This document shows, in pieces, positions 32,796 to 42,250 of a stretch of 64,000 bases of DNA. The position numbers and the translations under genes were made by a program. The stretch is from Faeciplasma sp900553675. GTDB taxonomy: Bacteria > Bacillota > Clostridia > Oscillospirales > Ruminococcaceae. How positions within the stretch are numbered: the first letter of the stretch is position 1; every line of letters starts with the position of its first letter. Below the pieces are notes generated by a model, which did not search any database, was not told the origin of the DNA, and saw nothing but the letters and a program-made list of their open reading frames with translations. Where the stretch lies: contig CAUAFG010000010.1 of the NCBI GenBank assembly GCA_958428235.1, positions 19,917 through 83,916 of the forward strand. The letters run 5' to 3'.

Positions 32796-34220
32796 ATGTC
32801 AGACAGATACGAAAACCCGCTGTGCAAGCGGTATGCAGACCGTGAAATGCAGCACATTTTCTCGGACGATATGAAGTTTTCCACGTGGCGCAGACTTTGG
32901 ATAGCTCTTGCCGAGAGCGAAAAGGAGCTTGGGCTGAACATCACCGACGAGCAGATCAACGAGATGAAGCAGCACATTACCGACATCGACTACGAAACCG
33001 CCGCCAAGCGCGAAAAGGAAGTGCGGCACGATGTTATGGCGCACATATACACCTTCGGACTCGCCTGCCCCAAGGCGCGCCCCATAATCCATCTCGGAGC
33101 GACAAGCTGCTATGTCGGCGACAACACCGACATCATCCAGCAGAAAGCGGCGCTTGAGCTGATTCGCCAGAAGCTTTTGACGGCGATTTCAGCACTTGCC
33201 GACTTCGCCGAAAAGCACAAAGGTCTTAACTGCCTTGCATACACACATTTTCAGGCGGCTCAGCCGACTACTTTGGGCAAGCGCTCCACCCTCTGGCTTC
33301 AGGACTTGATGATGGACTTAGAACACATCAATTTCGTCTTAGGCAATCTTAAGCTTTTAGGATGCCGCGGAACGACAGGCACCGGCGCAAGCTTTTTGGA
33401 GCTTTTCGACGGCGACCACGAAAAGGTTAAGAAGCTTGAAAAGCTTATCGCCAAGAAGATGGGCTTTGACTGCGCATACGCCGTAAGCGGACAGACCTAC
33501 ACCCGCAAGGTGGATTACTTCACCCTTTCTGCGCTGTCGGGTATCGCGCAGAGCGCGCACAAGTTCTCTAACGACATCAGGCTTATGTCCCACTTAAAGG
33601 AAGTCGACGAACCCTTTGAGGCAGGACAGGTTGGCTCATCGGCTATGGCATACAAGCGCAATCCGATGAGAAGCGAAAGAATTGCTTCACTGGCAAGATA
33701 TGTCATTGCGGACACCATGAATCCCGCTATGACGGCGAGCGAACAGTGGTTTGAGCGCACCTTGGACGACTCGGCAAACCGCAGAATAAGCATCCCCGAA
33801 GCGTTTTTGGCTGTGGACGGCATACTCACCCTTGTTATAAACATAGTTAAGGGAATGACGGTCTACCCGGGAATGATAAACCGCCACTTAATGGACGAGC
33901 TTCCCTTTATCGCGACCGAAAACATACTTATGTACAGCGTTAAAAAGGGCGGAGACAGGCAGACACTTCACGAGGCTATCCGCCGTCATTCGGTTGCCGC
34001 CGCAAAAGCTATCAAGGAGTCGGGCGCGGACAACGACCTTATTGACAGAATCGCCGCCGACCCGGTATTCAACATCACCAAGGATGAAATTCTTAAAATC
34101 ATAGACGAGGGCGGCTTTACCGGACGTGCCAAGGAGCAGACCGAGGAATATGTTGCCGCCGTGCGCGAGGCTCTTAAATCGTATGAAATCGGCGAGGTTG
34201 ACGCCGTTGTGAACGTTTAA
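32796..34220 (+). CDS. purB: Adenylosuccinate lyase
   Basis: 474 aa. Fumarase/aspartase superfamily signature in 'GSSAMAYKRNPMRSE' with the mobile catalytic Ser loop; 'THFQAAQPTTLGKR' holds the catalytic His region and 'RHDVMAHIY' the first conserved block. It releases fumarate from SAICAR and from adenylosuccinate. Its neighbours make the substrates of both reactions (purC before, purA after). SD AAAGGAG. Confidence 0.97.
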   Translation: MSDRYENPLCKRYADREMQHIFSDDMKFSTWRRLWIALAESEKELGLNITDEQINEMKQHITDIDYETAAKREKEVRHDVMAHIYTFGLACPKARPIIHLGATSCYVGDNTDIIQQKAALELIRQKLLTAISALADFAEKHKGLNCLAYTHFQAAQPTTLGKRSTLWLQDLMMDLEHINFVLGNLKLLGCRGTTGTGASFLELFDGDHEKVKKLEKLIAKKMGFDCAYAVSGQTYTRKVDYFTLSALSGIAQSAHKFSNDIRLMSHLKEVDEPFEAGQVGSSAMAYKRNPMRSERIASLARYVIADTMNPAMTASEQWFERTLDDSANRRISIPEAFLAVDGILTLVINIVKGMTVYPGMINRHLMDELPFIATENILMYSVKKGGDRQTLHEAIRRHSVAAAKAIKESGADNDLIDRIAADPVFNITKDEILKIIDEGGFTGRAKEQTEEYVAAVREALKSYEIGEVDAVVNV

Positions 34221-34244
34221 CGCATCTCAGAAAGGAATTTTGAT

Positions 34245-35513
34245 ATGTTAACAGCAATAGTAGGAACAAACTGGGGCGACGAGGGCAAGGGCAGAATGGT
34301 TGACCTGCTTTCGGCTGACTATGATATCATCTGCCGCTATCAGGGCGGAAACAACGCCGGTCACACCGTTATAAACGAAAAGGGCAAATTTATACTTAAC
34401 CTTCTCCCCTCCGGAATTTTAAGGGAGACCACCGTCAACGTTATGGGCAACGGCATGGTTATTGATATCGAGCATCTTACAAAGGAGATATCCTCCCTGA
34501 CCGAAAAGAGCATAAAAATCACCCCTGAAAACCTGAAAATCAGCGACAAGGCAATAATTTGCCTGCCATATCACAAAATGCAGGATATAATGGAGGAGGA
34601 GCGTCTGGCGGACAAAAAGTACGGCTCCACCCGCAGGGGAATCGCTCCTGTTTATTCCGACAAATACATGAAAAAGGGCATACGCATGGGCGACCTGTTC
34701 GACGAAAAGGGTCTTTATGAAAAGCTCTGCGACATTGTGGAGTGGAAGAATATAACCGTTGTCGGCTACGGTCACGAGCCTGTAAAGGCGGACGAGATCA
34801 TGGACTGGCTGAAAAAGTACGGCGAGGTTATAAAGCCCTATGTCTGTGACGTTTCAAAGTATCTTAACAATGCAATTGCCGAGGGCAGAGACATAATGTT
34901 TGAAGCTCAGCTGGGAGCTTTAAGAGATATCGACTTCGGAATCTATCCCTACACTTCGTCTTCTACTACGCTTGCAATGTATGCGCCCATCGGGGCGGGT
35001 ATCCCCGGCGCCAAGATAGACAATTCCATTGGAATTATGAAGGCATACTCCACCTGCGTTGGAGAAGGTCCGTTTACGGCTGAGATGTTCGGCGATGAAG
35101 CGGAAAAATTAAGAGCCGCCGGCGGAGAATACGGTGCTGCCACAGGCAGACCCCGCAGAGTGGGTCCGTTCGACATTCCCGCATCCAAATACGGCGCAAT
35201 GGTTCAGGGCTGCGACTATATCGCGCTTACCAAGCTTGATGTTCTTTCCTACATGGATAAGATTCCGGTATGCGTGGCTTATGACGTTGACGGCGAGATA
35301 ACCACCGACTTTCCCACCGGCGCAAAGCTTGACAGAGCAAAGCCGGTGATAGAATACGTCGACGGCTTTGGAGACATCTCCGGCTGCCGCACCAAGGAGG
35401 AGCTTCCTGCGGCTGCAATCAAGTATATTGAATACATCGAAAAAGCGGTCGGCTGTCCGGTGAAGTATGCTTCCGTCGGAGCGGAGAGAGACGAATATAT
35501 TAAAATGTTCTGA
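34245..35513 (+). CDS. purA: Adenylosuccinate synthetase
   Basis: 422 aa. P-loop-like 'GTNWGDEGKGRMVDLL', 'YQGGNNAGHTV', 'GTTRRGIAP'-type IMP-binding loop present as 'GSTRRGIAP', and 'GAATGRPRRVGPFD'. It makes adenylosuccinate from IMP, aspartate and GTP. It lies 24 bp after purB, in the same operon. Confidence 0.97.
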   Translation: MLTAIVGTNWGDEGKGRMVDLLSADYDIICRYQGGNNAGHTVINEKGKFILNLLPSGILRETTVNVMGNGMVIDIEHLTKEISSLTEKSIKITPENLKISDKAIICLPYHKMQDIMEEERLADKKYGSTRRGIAPVYSDKYMKKGIRMGDLFDEKGLYEKLCDIVEWKNITVVGYGHEPVKADEIMDWLKKYGEVIKPYVCDVSKYLNNAIAEGRDIMFEAQLGALRDIDFGIYPYTSSSTTLAMYAPIGAGIPGAKIDNSIGIMKAYSTCVGEGPFTAEMFGDEAEKLRAAGGEYGAATGRPRRVGPFDIPASKYGAMVQGCDYIALTKLDVLSYMDKIPVCVAYDVDGEITTDFPTGAKLDRAKPVIEYVDGFGDISGCRTKEELPAAAIKYIEYIEKAVGCPVKYASVGAERDEYIKMF

Positions 35514-35559
35514 CACAGCACAAACGCACTTATAATATCTTGAAAGGCATTGATATAAT

Positions 35560-36663
35560 ATGTTAAAATTCAACCGAAAGCTGATTTTGGAGGACGGAAG
35601 CGAATATTTTGGCTACGGCTTCGGAAGCGGCTCGGACAGAGTGCTTGAAATCGTTTTCAACACCTCTATGGCGGGATATCAGGAGATAGTCTCCGACCCG
35701 TCATACACCTATCAGGCGGTGGTTATGACCTACCCGCTGATCGGCAACTACGGCATAACCGACGACGATTTTGAGTCCAAAGCCATAACCATAGGCGGAC
35801 TTATCGTTAGGGACTACAACGATATGCCGTCGAACTTCCGTTACACCAAAACCCTTTCGGAGCTGCTGGAGGAAAACGACATCCCGGGAATTTACGGCAT
35901 TGACACCCGCAAGCTTACAAGGAGTATCCGCGACTTGGGTTCGAGAAGGGTGCTTATTACCGATATCTCCACCTCATTGGAGGACGGTCTTGCCGTCATA
36001 AAAAGCACCCCTGTTCCGCACGACGCGGTATCTAAGGTCAGCTGCAAAAAGAGATGGTATTCAAGGACGGCGAATCCGGTGTTCAACGTGGTTGCGCTGG
36101 ACTGCGGAATCAAGCTGAACATTATCCGCTCGCTGAACAAATGCGGCTGCAATGTTACCATCGTGCCGTACAACACCACTGCCGAGGAAATAGAATTTAT
36201 GAACCCTGACGGAGTTGTGCTTTCAAACGGTCCAGGCGATCCAGAGGATGTTGAGACTGCTATAGAGCTTGTAAGAAATCTTAAGGGCAAGTACCCGATT
36301 TTCGGAATCTGTCTGGGACATCAGATAATTTCGCTTGCATATGGGGCTAAAACCTACAAGCTGAAATTCGGTCACCGAGGCGGAAACCATCCCGTAAAAA
36401 ATCTTGAGACGGGCAAAATCGAAATGACCTCGCAGAACCACAGCTACGCCGTTGATCCTGCAAGCATAGAATCCACCGAGCTTGAAATTACACATATAAA
36501 CCTGCTTGACAAAACGGTTGAGGGGGTTGAGTGCAAGGCTGACAAGGTGTTCAGCGTGCAGTATCACCCCGAAAGCGCGCCCGGTCCGCAGGACTCACAC
36601 TATCTTTTTGACAAATTTCTGGAAAACATGAAAGGAGCGAAGCAGGATGCCCAAGCGCACTGA
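35560..36663 (+). CDS. carA: Carbamoyl-phosphate synthase small subunit
   Basis: 367 aa. N-terminal CPSase_sm domain ('LEDGSEYFGYGFG', 'GYQEIVSDPSYTYQ') and C-terminal class I glutaminase with Cys in 'FGICLGHQ' and His/Glu in 'SVQYHPESAPGP'. It supplies ammonia to CarB. Its last 17 bp overlap carB. The position after purA puts pyrimidine/arginine precursor synthesis beside purine genes. Confidence 0.97.
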   Translation: MLKFNRKLILEDGSEYFGYGFGSGSDRVLEIVFNTSMAGYQEIVSDPSYTYQAVVMTYPLIGNYGITDDDFESKAITIGGLIVRDYNDMPSNFRYTKTLSELLEENDIPGIYGIDTRKLTRSIRDLGSRRVLITDISTSLEDGLAVIKSTPVPHDAVSKVSCKKRWYSRTANPVFNVVALDCGIKLNIIRSLNKCGCNVTIVPYNTTAEEIEFMNPDGVVLSNGPGDPEDVETAIELVRNLKGKYPIFGICLGHQIISLAYGAKTYKLKFGHRGGNHPVKNLETGKIEMTSQNHSYAVDPASIESTELEITHINLLDKTVEGVECKADKVFSVQYHPESAPGPQDSHYLFDKFLENMKGAKQDAQAH

Positions 36664-39600
36664 TATAAAAAAGGTCTTGGTTATCGGCTCGGGACCTATT
36701 GTTATCGGTCAGGCGGCAGAGTTTGACTATGCCGGAACTCAGGCGTGCCTCGCCCTTAAGGAAGAGGGCTACGAGGTAATTTTGTGCAACTCCAACCCCG
36801 CAACCATCATGACTGATACCTCCATCGCCGACAAGGTTTACATGGAGCCTTTGACCCTTGAATTTGTCGCAAGGATTTGCAGATACGAACGTCCGGACGC
36901 TATCGTTCCCGGAATCGGCGGTCAGACAGGGCTTAACCTTGCAATGCAGCTTGCCAAAAAAGGCGTTTTGCAGGAGTGCGAAATCGAGCTTTTGGGTACC
37001 GACGCCAAGAGCATAGAATGTGCCGAGGACAGAGAGCTTTTTAAAGAGCTTTGCCAGCGAATCGGTGAACCGGTTGTTCCATCGCAGATAACCTACAGCG
37101 TTGAGGAGGGCTTGGAAGCCGCGGAGAATATCGGCTATCCGGTAATACTTCGCCCTGCCTTCACGTTGGGAGGCACCGGTGGCGGATTTGCATATGACCC
37201 CGACGAAATGACGGTCATGATGAAAAATGCGCTTGCACTTTCCCCTGTTCATCAGGTTCTGGTTGAAAAGAGCATAAAGGGCTACAAGGAAATCGAATAC
37301 GAGGTTATGCGGGACGCCAACGACACCGCTATAACCGTGTGCAACATGGAAAACTTGGATCCTGTCGGAATCCACACCGGCGACTCGATAGTTGTGGCTC
37401 CCAGCCAGACGCTTACAAACAAAGAATACCATATGCTGCGCGATTCTGCGCTGAAAATCATTCGCGCGCTGAATGTCAAGGGCGGCTGCAACGTTCAGTT
37501 TGCCTTGGACCCGCAGTCGTTCAGATATTACGTTATCGAGGTAAACCCAAGGGTTTCGCGGTCGTCGGCACTTGCCTCCAAGGCAAGCGGATACCCGATT
37601 GCAAGGGTGTCGGCTAAAATTGCCGTCGGCATGAATTTAGACGAAATTCAGCTTGCAAACACCCCTGCCTGCTTTGAGCCGTCCTTAGACTACGTCGTAA
37701 CCAAAATGCCGCGCTTCCCGTTTGACAAGTTCACCTCTGCCTCGAACACCCTTTCCACCCAGATGAAGGCTACCGGCGAGGTAATGAGCGTTGGCAGAAC
37801 GCTGGAGGAAAGTCTGTTAAAGGCTATACGCTCGCTTGAAGACTCCAAAAATCACATCCACATGGATAAGTTCGACTCGGAGCATATGAGCGTTGATGAC
37901 CTGCTCGACTACATCAAGGAGGGCACCGACGACAGAATCTATGCCATATCCCAGCTTATGTGGGCAGGTGTTGACCACTCGAGAATATGCAATATCACCG
38001 GAATAGATATGTTCTTCCTCGACAAAATCAAGAAGATAGTCGATTTTGAAAAGGAGATGGAGGCTTGCCCCGACTCGCCCGAGCTTATGCGTGAGGCTAA
38101 GAAGATGGGCTTTTCCGACTCCTACATCGCCGAGCTTTGGAAGACCACCGAGGACGACATCTATGCCCGCCGCTGCGAAATGGGGCTTTTTCCGGTTTAC
38201 AAGATGATAGACACCTGCGCAAGCGAGTTTAAGAGCTATGTCCCCTACTTCTACTCGACCTATGAGGACGAAAACGAATCGATAGTTTCCGAGCGCGAAA
38301 AGGTTATAGTTTTAGGCTCGGGTCCCATAAGAATCGGTCAGGGCGTTGAGTTTGACTACTCCACCGTTCACGCAGTGAGAACCATCAAGGACGCCGGCTA
38401 CGAGGCTATTGTTATCAACAACAACCCCGAAACGGTCTCCACCGACTACACCACCGCCGACAAGCTTTACTTTGAGCCGCTGACCGTTGAGGACGTTATG
38501 AACATCATCCACCTTGAAAAGCCGCTGGGAGTTATTGCCACCCTCGGCGGACAGACTGCTGTCAACCTTGCCGAGCCGCTTACAAGGCGTGGAGTGAAGA
38601 TTATAGGAACCGACTGCGTTGGCATTGAAAAGGCTGAAAACAGGGACGCTTTTGATGAAGTAATCCGCTCGCTTGGTATCCCCAACCCCAAGGGCGAGGC
38701 TGTTACAAACATCGAAGCCGGAGTTGAAGCAGCTCAGCGGATAGGATATCCCGTTCTGGTTCGCCCCTCGTTTGTTTTAGGCGGACGCGCCATGGAGATA
38801 GTCGCAAACGAAAAAATGCTGCGGCACTACCTTAAAAACGCGGTTGAGGTGGACGTTGACAAGCCGGTTTTAGTGGACAAGTACCTTGCGGGAAAAGAAG
38901 TCGAGGTGGACGCTATCTGCGACGGCGTTCAGGTATTCATCCCGGGAATAATGGAGCTTGTAGAGCGCACCGGCGTTCATTCGGGCGACTCGATGAGCGT
39001 TTACCCGCCTTTCAGCATCTCCGAAAAGGTAAAGAGTACCATTTCCGACTACACCACCCGCTTGGGTCTGGGAATAGGAATAGTCGGGCTGTTCAACATT
39101 CAGTTTATTGTTGACAAGGACGAAAACGTGTTCGTTATCGAGGTCAACCCAAGGGCTTCGAGAAGTGTTCCGTTCCTTTCAAAGTCGGCAGGATACCCGC
39201 TTGTGCGAATCGCCACAAGGTGTATGCTTGGCGAAAGCCTTGCCGCTCAGGGAATTGACTGTATGCTCCCGCCCGAAAAGAAGCGTTGGTATGTTAAAGC
39301 GCCGGCATTCTCGTTTGAAAAGCTTTCGGGCATGGACGCTTATTTGTCCCCCGAAATGAAGTCAACCGGTGAGGCTATAGGCTACGACGACAGGCTTAAC
39401 CGCGCGATGTACAAGGCTTTGCAGGCGTCCGGCGTTAAAATGAAGGACTACGGAACGGTAGTTGTAACCCTTGCCGACGAGGACAAGGAGGAGGCTCTGC
39501 CGCTTGTGCGCAGGTTTTACAACCTTGGCTTCAACATTGAGGCGACCATCGGAACGGCGAACTTCTTAAAAGAGCACGGCATACGCACAAGGGTTCGCGG

Positions 39601-39832
39601 AAAGCTCAGCGAGGGCAGCGACGAGATTCTTCGCTCTATCCGCGCGGGATATGTCAGCTACATCATAAATACCAGAGCGATACTTTCCGGCGTTCACTAC
39701 GAGGACGGTACGGCGATTCGTCAGTGCGCGGTTCAGAACGGTGTTACAATGTTTACATCGCTTGACACTGTAAGGATTGTTCTTGACGTTCTTGAAGAGA
39801 CTATTCCGGATATTTCTACTATCGATAAATAA
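36647..39832 (+). CDS. carB: Carbamoyl-phosphate synthase large subunit
   Basis: 1061 aa, full length, with the internal duplication of two ATP-grasp halves: 'LVIGSGPIVIGQAAEFDYAG' opens the first and 'VLGSGPIRIGQGVEFDYS' the second (near residue 557). The C-terminal MGS-like allosteric domain is present ('GFNIEATIGTANFLKEHGI'). Carbamoyl phosphate from bicarbonate, ammonia and two ATP feeds pyrimidine and arginine synthesis. Overlaps carA by 17 bp. A strong terminator follows, ending the nucleotide block. Confidence 0.97.
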   Translation: MPKRTDIKKVLVIGSGPIVIGQAAEFDYAGTQACLALKEEGYEVILCNSNPATIMTDTSIADKVYMEPLTLEFVARICRYERPDAIVPGIGGQTGLNLAMQLAKKGVLQECEIELLGTDAKSIECAEDRELFKELCQRIGEPVVPSQITYSVEEGLEAAENIGYPVILRPAFTLGGTGGGFAYDPDEMTVMMKNALALSPVHQVLVEKSIKGYKEIEYEVMRDANDTAITVCNMENLDPVGIHTGDSIVVAPSQTLTNKEYHMLRDSALKIIRALNVKGGCNVQFALDPQSFRYYVIEVNPRVSRSSALASKASGYPIARVSAKIAVGMNLDEIQLANTPACFEPSLDYVVTKMPRFPFDKFTSASNTLSTQMKATGEVMSVGRTLEESLLKAIRSLEDSKNHIHMDKFDSEHMSVDDLLDYIKEGTDDRIYAISQLMWAGVDHSRICNITGIDMFFLDKIKKIVDFEKEMEACPDSPELMREAKKMGFSDSYIAELWKTTEDDIYARRCEMGLFPVYKMIDTCASEFKSYVPYFYSTYEDENESIVSEREKVIVLGSGPIRIGQGVEFDYSTVHAVRTIKDAGYEAIVINNNPETVSTDYTTADKLYFEPLTVEDVMNIIHLEKPLGVIATLGGQTAVNLAEPLTRRGVKIIGTDCVGIEKAENRDAFDEVIRSLGIPNPKGEAVTNIEAGVEAAQRIGYPVLVRPSFVLGGRAMEIVANEKMLRHYLKNAVEVDVDKPVLVDKYLAGKEVEVDAICDGVQVFIPGIMELVERTGVHSGDSMSVYPPFSISEKVKSTISDYTTRLGLGIGIVGLFNIQFIVDKDENVFVIEVNPRASRSVPFLSKSAGYPLVRIATRCMLGESLAAQGIDCMLPPEKKRWYVKAPAFSFEKLSGMDAYLSPEMKSTGEAIGYDDRLNRAMYKALQASGVKMKDYGTVVVTLADEDKEEALPLVRRFYNLGFNIEATIGTANFLKEHGIRTRVRGKLSEGSDEILRSIRAGYVSYIINTRAILSGVHYEDGTAIRQCAVQNGVTMFTSLDTVRIVLDVLEETIPDISTIDK

Positions 39833-39835
39833 TTA

Positions 39836-39869
39836 AAGCTCCCGAAGCGCAAAATTCGGGGGCTTTTTT
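39836..39869 (+). terminator. Intrinsic terminator after carB
   Basis: 11-bp stem (39836-39846 with 39855-39865, one T-G pair), 8-nt loop, then TTTTTT. Confidence 0.9.
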
Positions 39870-39873
39870 GACA

Positions 39874-39915
39874 GCATTAACGCCGCCCTCTGAAACCAGA
39901 TGGCGGCGTTAATGC
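39874..39915. repeat. 14-bp perfect inverted repeat between convergent genes
   Basis: GCATTAACGCCGCC (39874-39887) with its complement at 39902-39915 and a 14-nt loop. Neither side has a clean U-run. It probably protects 3' ends or ends the minus-strand transcript from the gene at 39929. Confidence 0.7.
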
Positions 39916-39928
39916 TATATTATAGGAG

Positions 39929-40585
39929 TCATCTTCTCTTGCTGATAACTACTGCGCAGGCGGCTATAGCCATAGGTGCAAGTGCTAAAACTATGCCGGT
40001 ATCTGCGGGGGTGGAAGTATCTGCTGCGGGTGCAGGTGCGGGTTCTGCGGTATCCTCAGCTGCATTGTCGGCGGGAGCAGCTGTATCGTCTGGAACGGTT
40101 TCGGCAGGCGCGGCAGCTGAAACTACTTCAAATGTAACCTCAATATCGGTGATGGGGTCCATGCCCTCAAAAGCGAAGTAACTGGTTGCCCAGATGTTGT
40201 ACCAGCAAACGTCAAATACTCCGGCATCGGTGAGGGTGGTGGGATAGCCTTCGGTGAGGGCTATTTCCTTGCCGTTGATTTTAAGGCTTTTGGTGAGTAT
40301 AGTGATGTCGGCAGAAAGGTCGGACTTTTCCTTCTCCCCAGCCTCAACGGCGGAATCCTTGATGTAAATAACCGTTGCGGTATCGGGAGTGATGGAAAGA
40401 CCTTCGAGCTTTAAGGTGTATTCACCGTCTGCATTGACTGTTACAGGGTCGCTTGAAGCGGTTGTCCAGTTTGCACTGTTGCCGGCGTAGAGAGCTATAT
40501 CTGCAGAGCCTTCAAAGGCACTGACCGAAACAGCCAGCGAAACGCACAGAACAATGGAAACGAATATTGCTATTATTTTTTTCAT
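39929..40585 (-). CDS. Secreted surface protein with C-terminal hydrophobic anchor
   Basis: 218 aa from ATG 40585, preceded by GGAGGAAAAT; an upstream in-frame extension has no SD. Signal peptide 'MKKIIAIFVSIVLCVSLAVSVSA' region cleaved after 'VSA'; a ~120-residue beta-rich domain ('GEYTLKLEGLSITPDTATVIY'-like strands); a Pro/Ala/Asp-rich linker (about 150-190); and a tail 'TPADTG', a hydrophobic stretch, then 'KRR'. That tail resembles an atypical cell-wall sorting signal ([P]-x-x-T-G, helix, basic end). It might be a substrate of the class B sortases at 18747/19904 (inference). Confidence 0.82.
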   Translation of the reverse strand: MKKIIAIFVSIVLCVSLAVSVSAFEGSADIALYAGNSANWTTASSDPVTVNADGEYTLKLEGLSITPDTATVIYIKDSAVEAGEKEKSDLSADITILTKSLKINGKEIALTEGYPTTLTDAGVFDVCWYNIWATSYFAFEGMDPITDIEVTFEVVSAAAPAETVPDDTAAPADNAAEDTAEPAPAPAADTSTPADTGIVLALAPMAIAACAVVISKRR

Positions 40586-40738
40586 TTTATTTTCCTCCAA
40601 TCTATTTTGCTGATCTTCAGCTAATTGAATTATACCACACAAAATCTGCAATGTAAATAACATTTTGTGCAAAGTGCTATGAAAACATTCACATCATGCG
40701 CATAAAATTTACGCATCAACGCTAACATTTTCGCATGG

Positions 40739-40767
40739 TTGCATTATTTAAAAAAATGTGCTAAAAT
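40739..40767 (+). promoter_or_regulatory. Extended -10 promoter of rmuC
   Basis: TTGCAT (40739-40744), 17-bp spacer, TGC-TAAAAT (40762-40767). It lies 78 bp before rmuC. Confidence 0.7.
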
Positions 40768-40844
40768 AATGGCATATCACTATGGCGGGATTGATTTTCC
40801 TGCCGAACTCAATTTGCTAAACTTCAGTCAGGAGTAAAAATATT

Positions 40845-42200
40845 ATGGACAATATTGTTTTAATTATCATTCTTGCTTTGATTATTATAGGAGACGTTTT
40901 GGCGGCAGTCATACTGATATCCCGAAAGAGAGACGGGCAAAACGACCGCACCGCCGAGGGGCTTGCCCGACTTGAAGACGGCATAAGCTCTTCGAGCAGC
41001 ACTCTTCGGCAAGAGCTTTCCGCAAACGTCACAAGCACAGTCAAAACTTTGGGAGACATGGTTTTAGACGCTCAAAAGACCGCCTCCGCCGCGCAGTATC
41101 AGCGGCTTAACGACATGGATCTTGCCATTTCCTCAAAACAGCTTTTAATGAGCGAGGCTATGCAGAATCAGCTGAAGCAGCTGGAGGAGCGCATAAAATC
41201 TCTCGAATCCGGCAACGAGCAGAAGCTGTCGGAAATGCGGGACACCATTTCAAAGCGGCTTTCCTACATTCAGGAGGACAACAACAAGCGGCTTGACGAA
41301 ATCCGCGTGACCGTTGACGAAAAGCTGCAAAAGACCCTCGACGAAAAGATGACAAACTCGTTCAAGCTTGTAAGCGAGCGCTTAGAGCAGGTTTACAAGG
41401 GTCTTGGCGAAATGCAGTCGATTGCTGCGGGTGTAGGCGACCTTAAAAAGGTGCTTTCAAACGTCAAGACGCGCGGTATTCTGGGCGAAATCCAGCTTGG
41501 GGCAATCCTGAGTGAAATCCTCAATTCCGACCAGTACGACACCGAGGTTGCCACCATCCCTGGAAGCCGCGATCACGTTGAATTTGCGGTGAAGCTCCCC
41601 GCCGGAGACGGCTCTGAGTTTATCTATCTGCCCATCGACTCGAAATTTCCAGGCGATACATATGCCGCCTTGCAGGACGCTTATACTGCCGGCGACCCCG
41701 AGGGCATTCGCTCGGCATACAAATCGCTTGAAACTGTTATACGCAAGTGTGCAAAGGACATCCACGACAAGTACATCCGCCCGCCCTACACCACAAGCTT
41801 CGGAATTATGTTCCTGCCGTTTGAGGGGCTGTATGCAGAGGTCGTCAACCACGGTCTGGTGGAGATTTTACAGCGCGATTACTCGGTGAACATCGCGGGA
41901 CCTTCAACCATGGCAGCTATGCTGAACTCGCTGCAAATGGGCTTTAAGACCTTGCAGATTCAGAAGCGCTCCAACGAGGTCTGGGAGATATTAAGCGCGG
42001 TAAAGACAGAGTTTGACACCTTTGAAAAGGTGTTCGCCTCGGCTCAGAACCGCATAAAACAGCTCGACGACGATATGCAGAAGCTAATAGGAACCCGCAC
42101 ACGCGCTATCCAGCGCAAACTAAGAGAGGTCGGAACCATCGACCTCAGCGACTCGCGGAAGATTCTTGAACTGGACGATTTTGACGAATCGGAAAGCTAA
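40845..42200 (+). CDS. rmuC: DNA recombination protein RmuC family
   Basis: 451 aa. N-terminal membrane helix (4-26), a long coiled coil (about 30-185), then the RmuC nuclease-like domain with 'LSNVKTRGILGEIQLGAIL', 'DHVEFAVKLP', 'LPIDSKFPGDTYAALQ' and 'FMFLPFEGLYAEV'-type strand. The family is thought to limit inversions between repeats; the domain has PD-(D/E)XK relationship. Single-gene unit with its own promoter and a bidirectional terminator. Confidence 0.93.
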   Translation: MDNIVLIIILALIIIGDVLAAVILISRKRDGQNDRTAEGLARLEDGISSSSSTLRQELSANVTSTVKTLGDMVLDAQKTASAAQYQRLNDMDLAISSKQLLMSEAMQNQLKQLEERIKSLESGNEQKLSEMRDTISKRLSYIQEDNNKRLDEIRVTVDEKLQKTLDEKMTNSFKLVSERLEQVYKGLGEMQSIAAGVGDLKKVLSNVKTRGILGEIQLGAILSEILNSDQYDTEVATIPGSRDHVEFAVKLPAGDGSEFIYLPIDSKFPGDTYAALQDAYTAGDPEGIRSAYKSLETVIRKCAKDIHDKYIRPPYTTSFGIMFLPFEGLYAEVVNHGLVEILQRDYSVNIAGPSTMAAMLNSLQMGFKTLQIQKRSNEVWEILSAVKTEFDTFEKVFASAQNRIKQLDDDMQKLIGTRTRAIQRKLREVGTIDLSDSRKILELDDFDESES

Positions 42201-42203
42201 TAC

Positions 42204-42244
42204 AATAGCCGCTCCCTTGTTTCAAGCTTGGGAACGGCTATTTT
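42204..42244. terminator. Bidirectional terminator between rmuC and the FliB-like gene
   Basis: AATAGCCG (42204-42211) pairs with CGGCTATT (42235-42242), extended inward by CTCCC/GGGAA-type pairing, T-run on the plus side. Confidence 0.8.
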
Positions 42245-42250
42245 GCATAA

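Noticed and set aside
36551..37432. 293-codon minus-strand frame within carB
   Set aside because: Antisense shadow of a fully conserved coding region; no SD or family motif.
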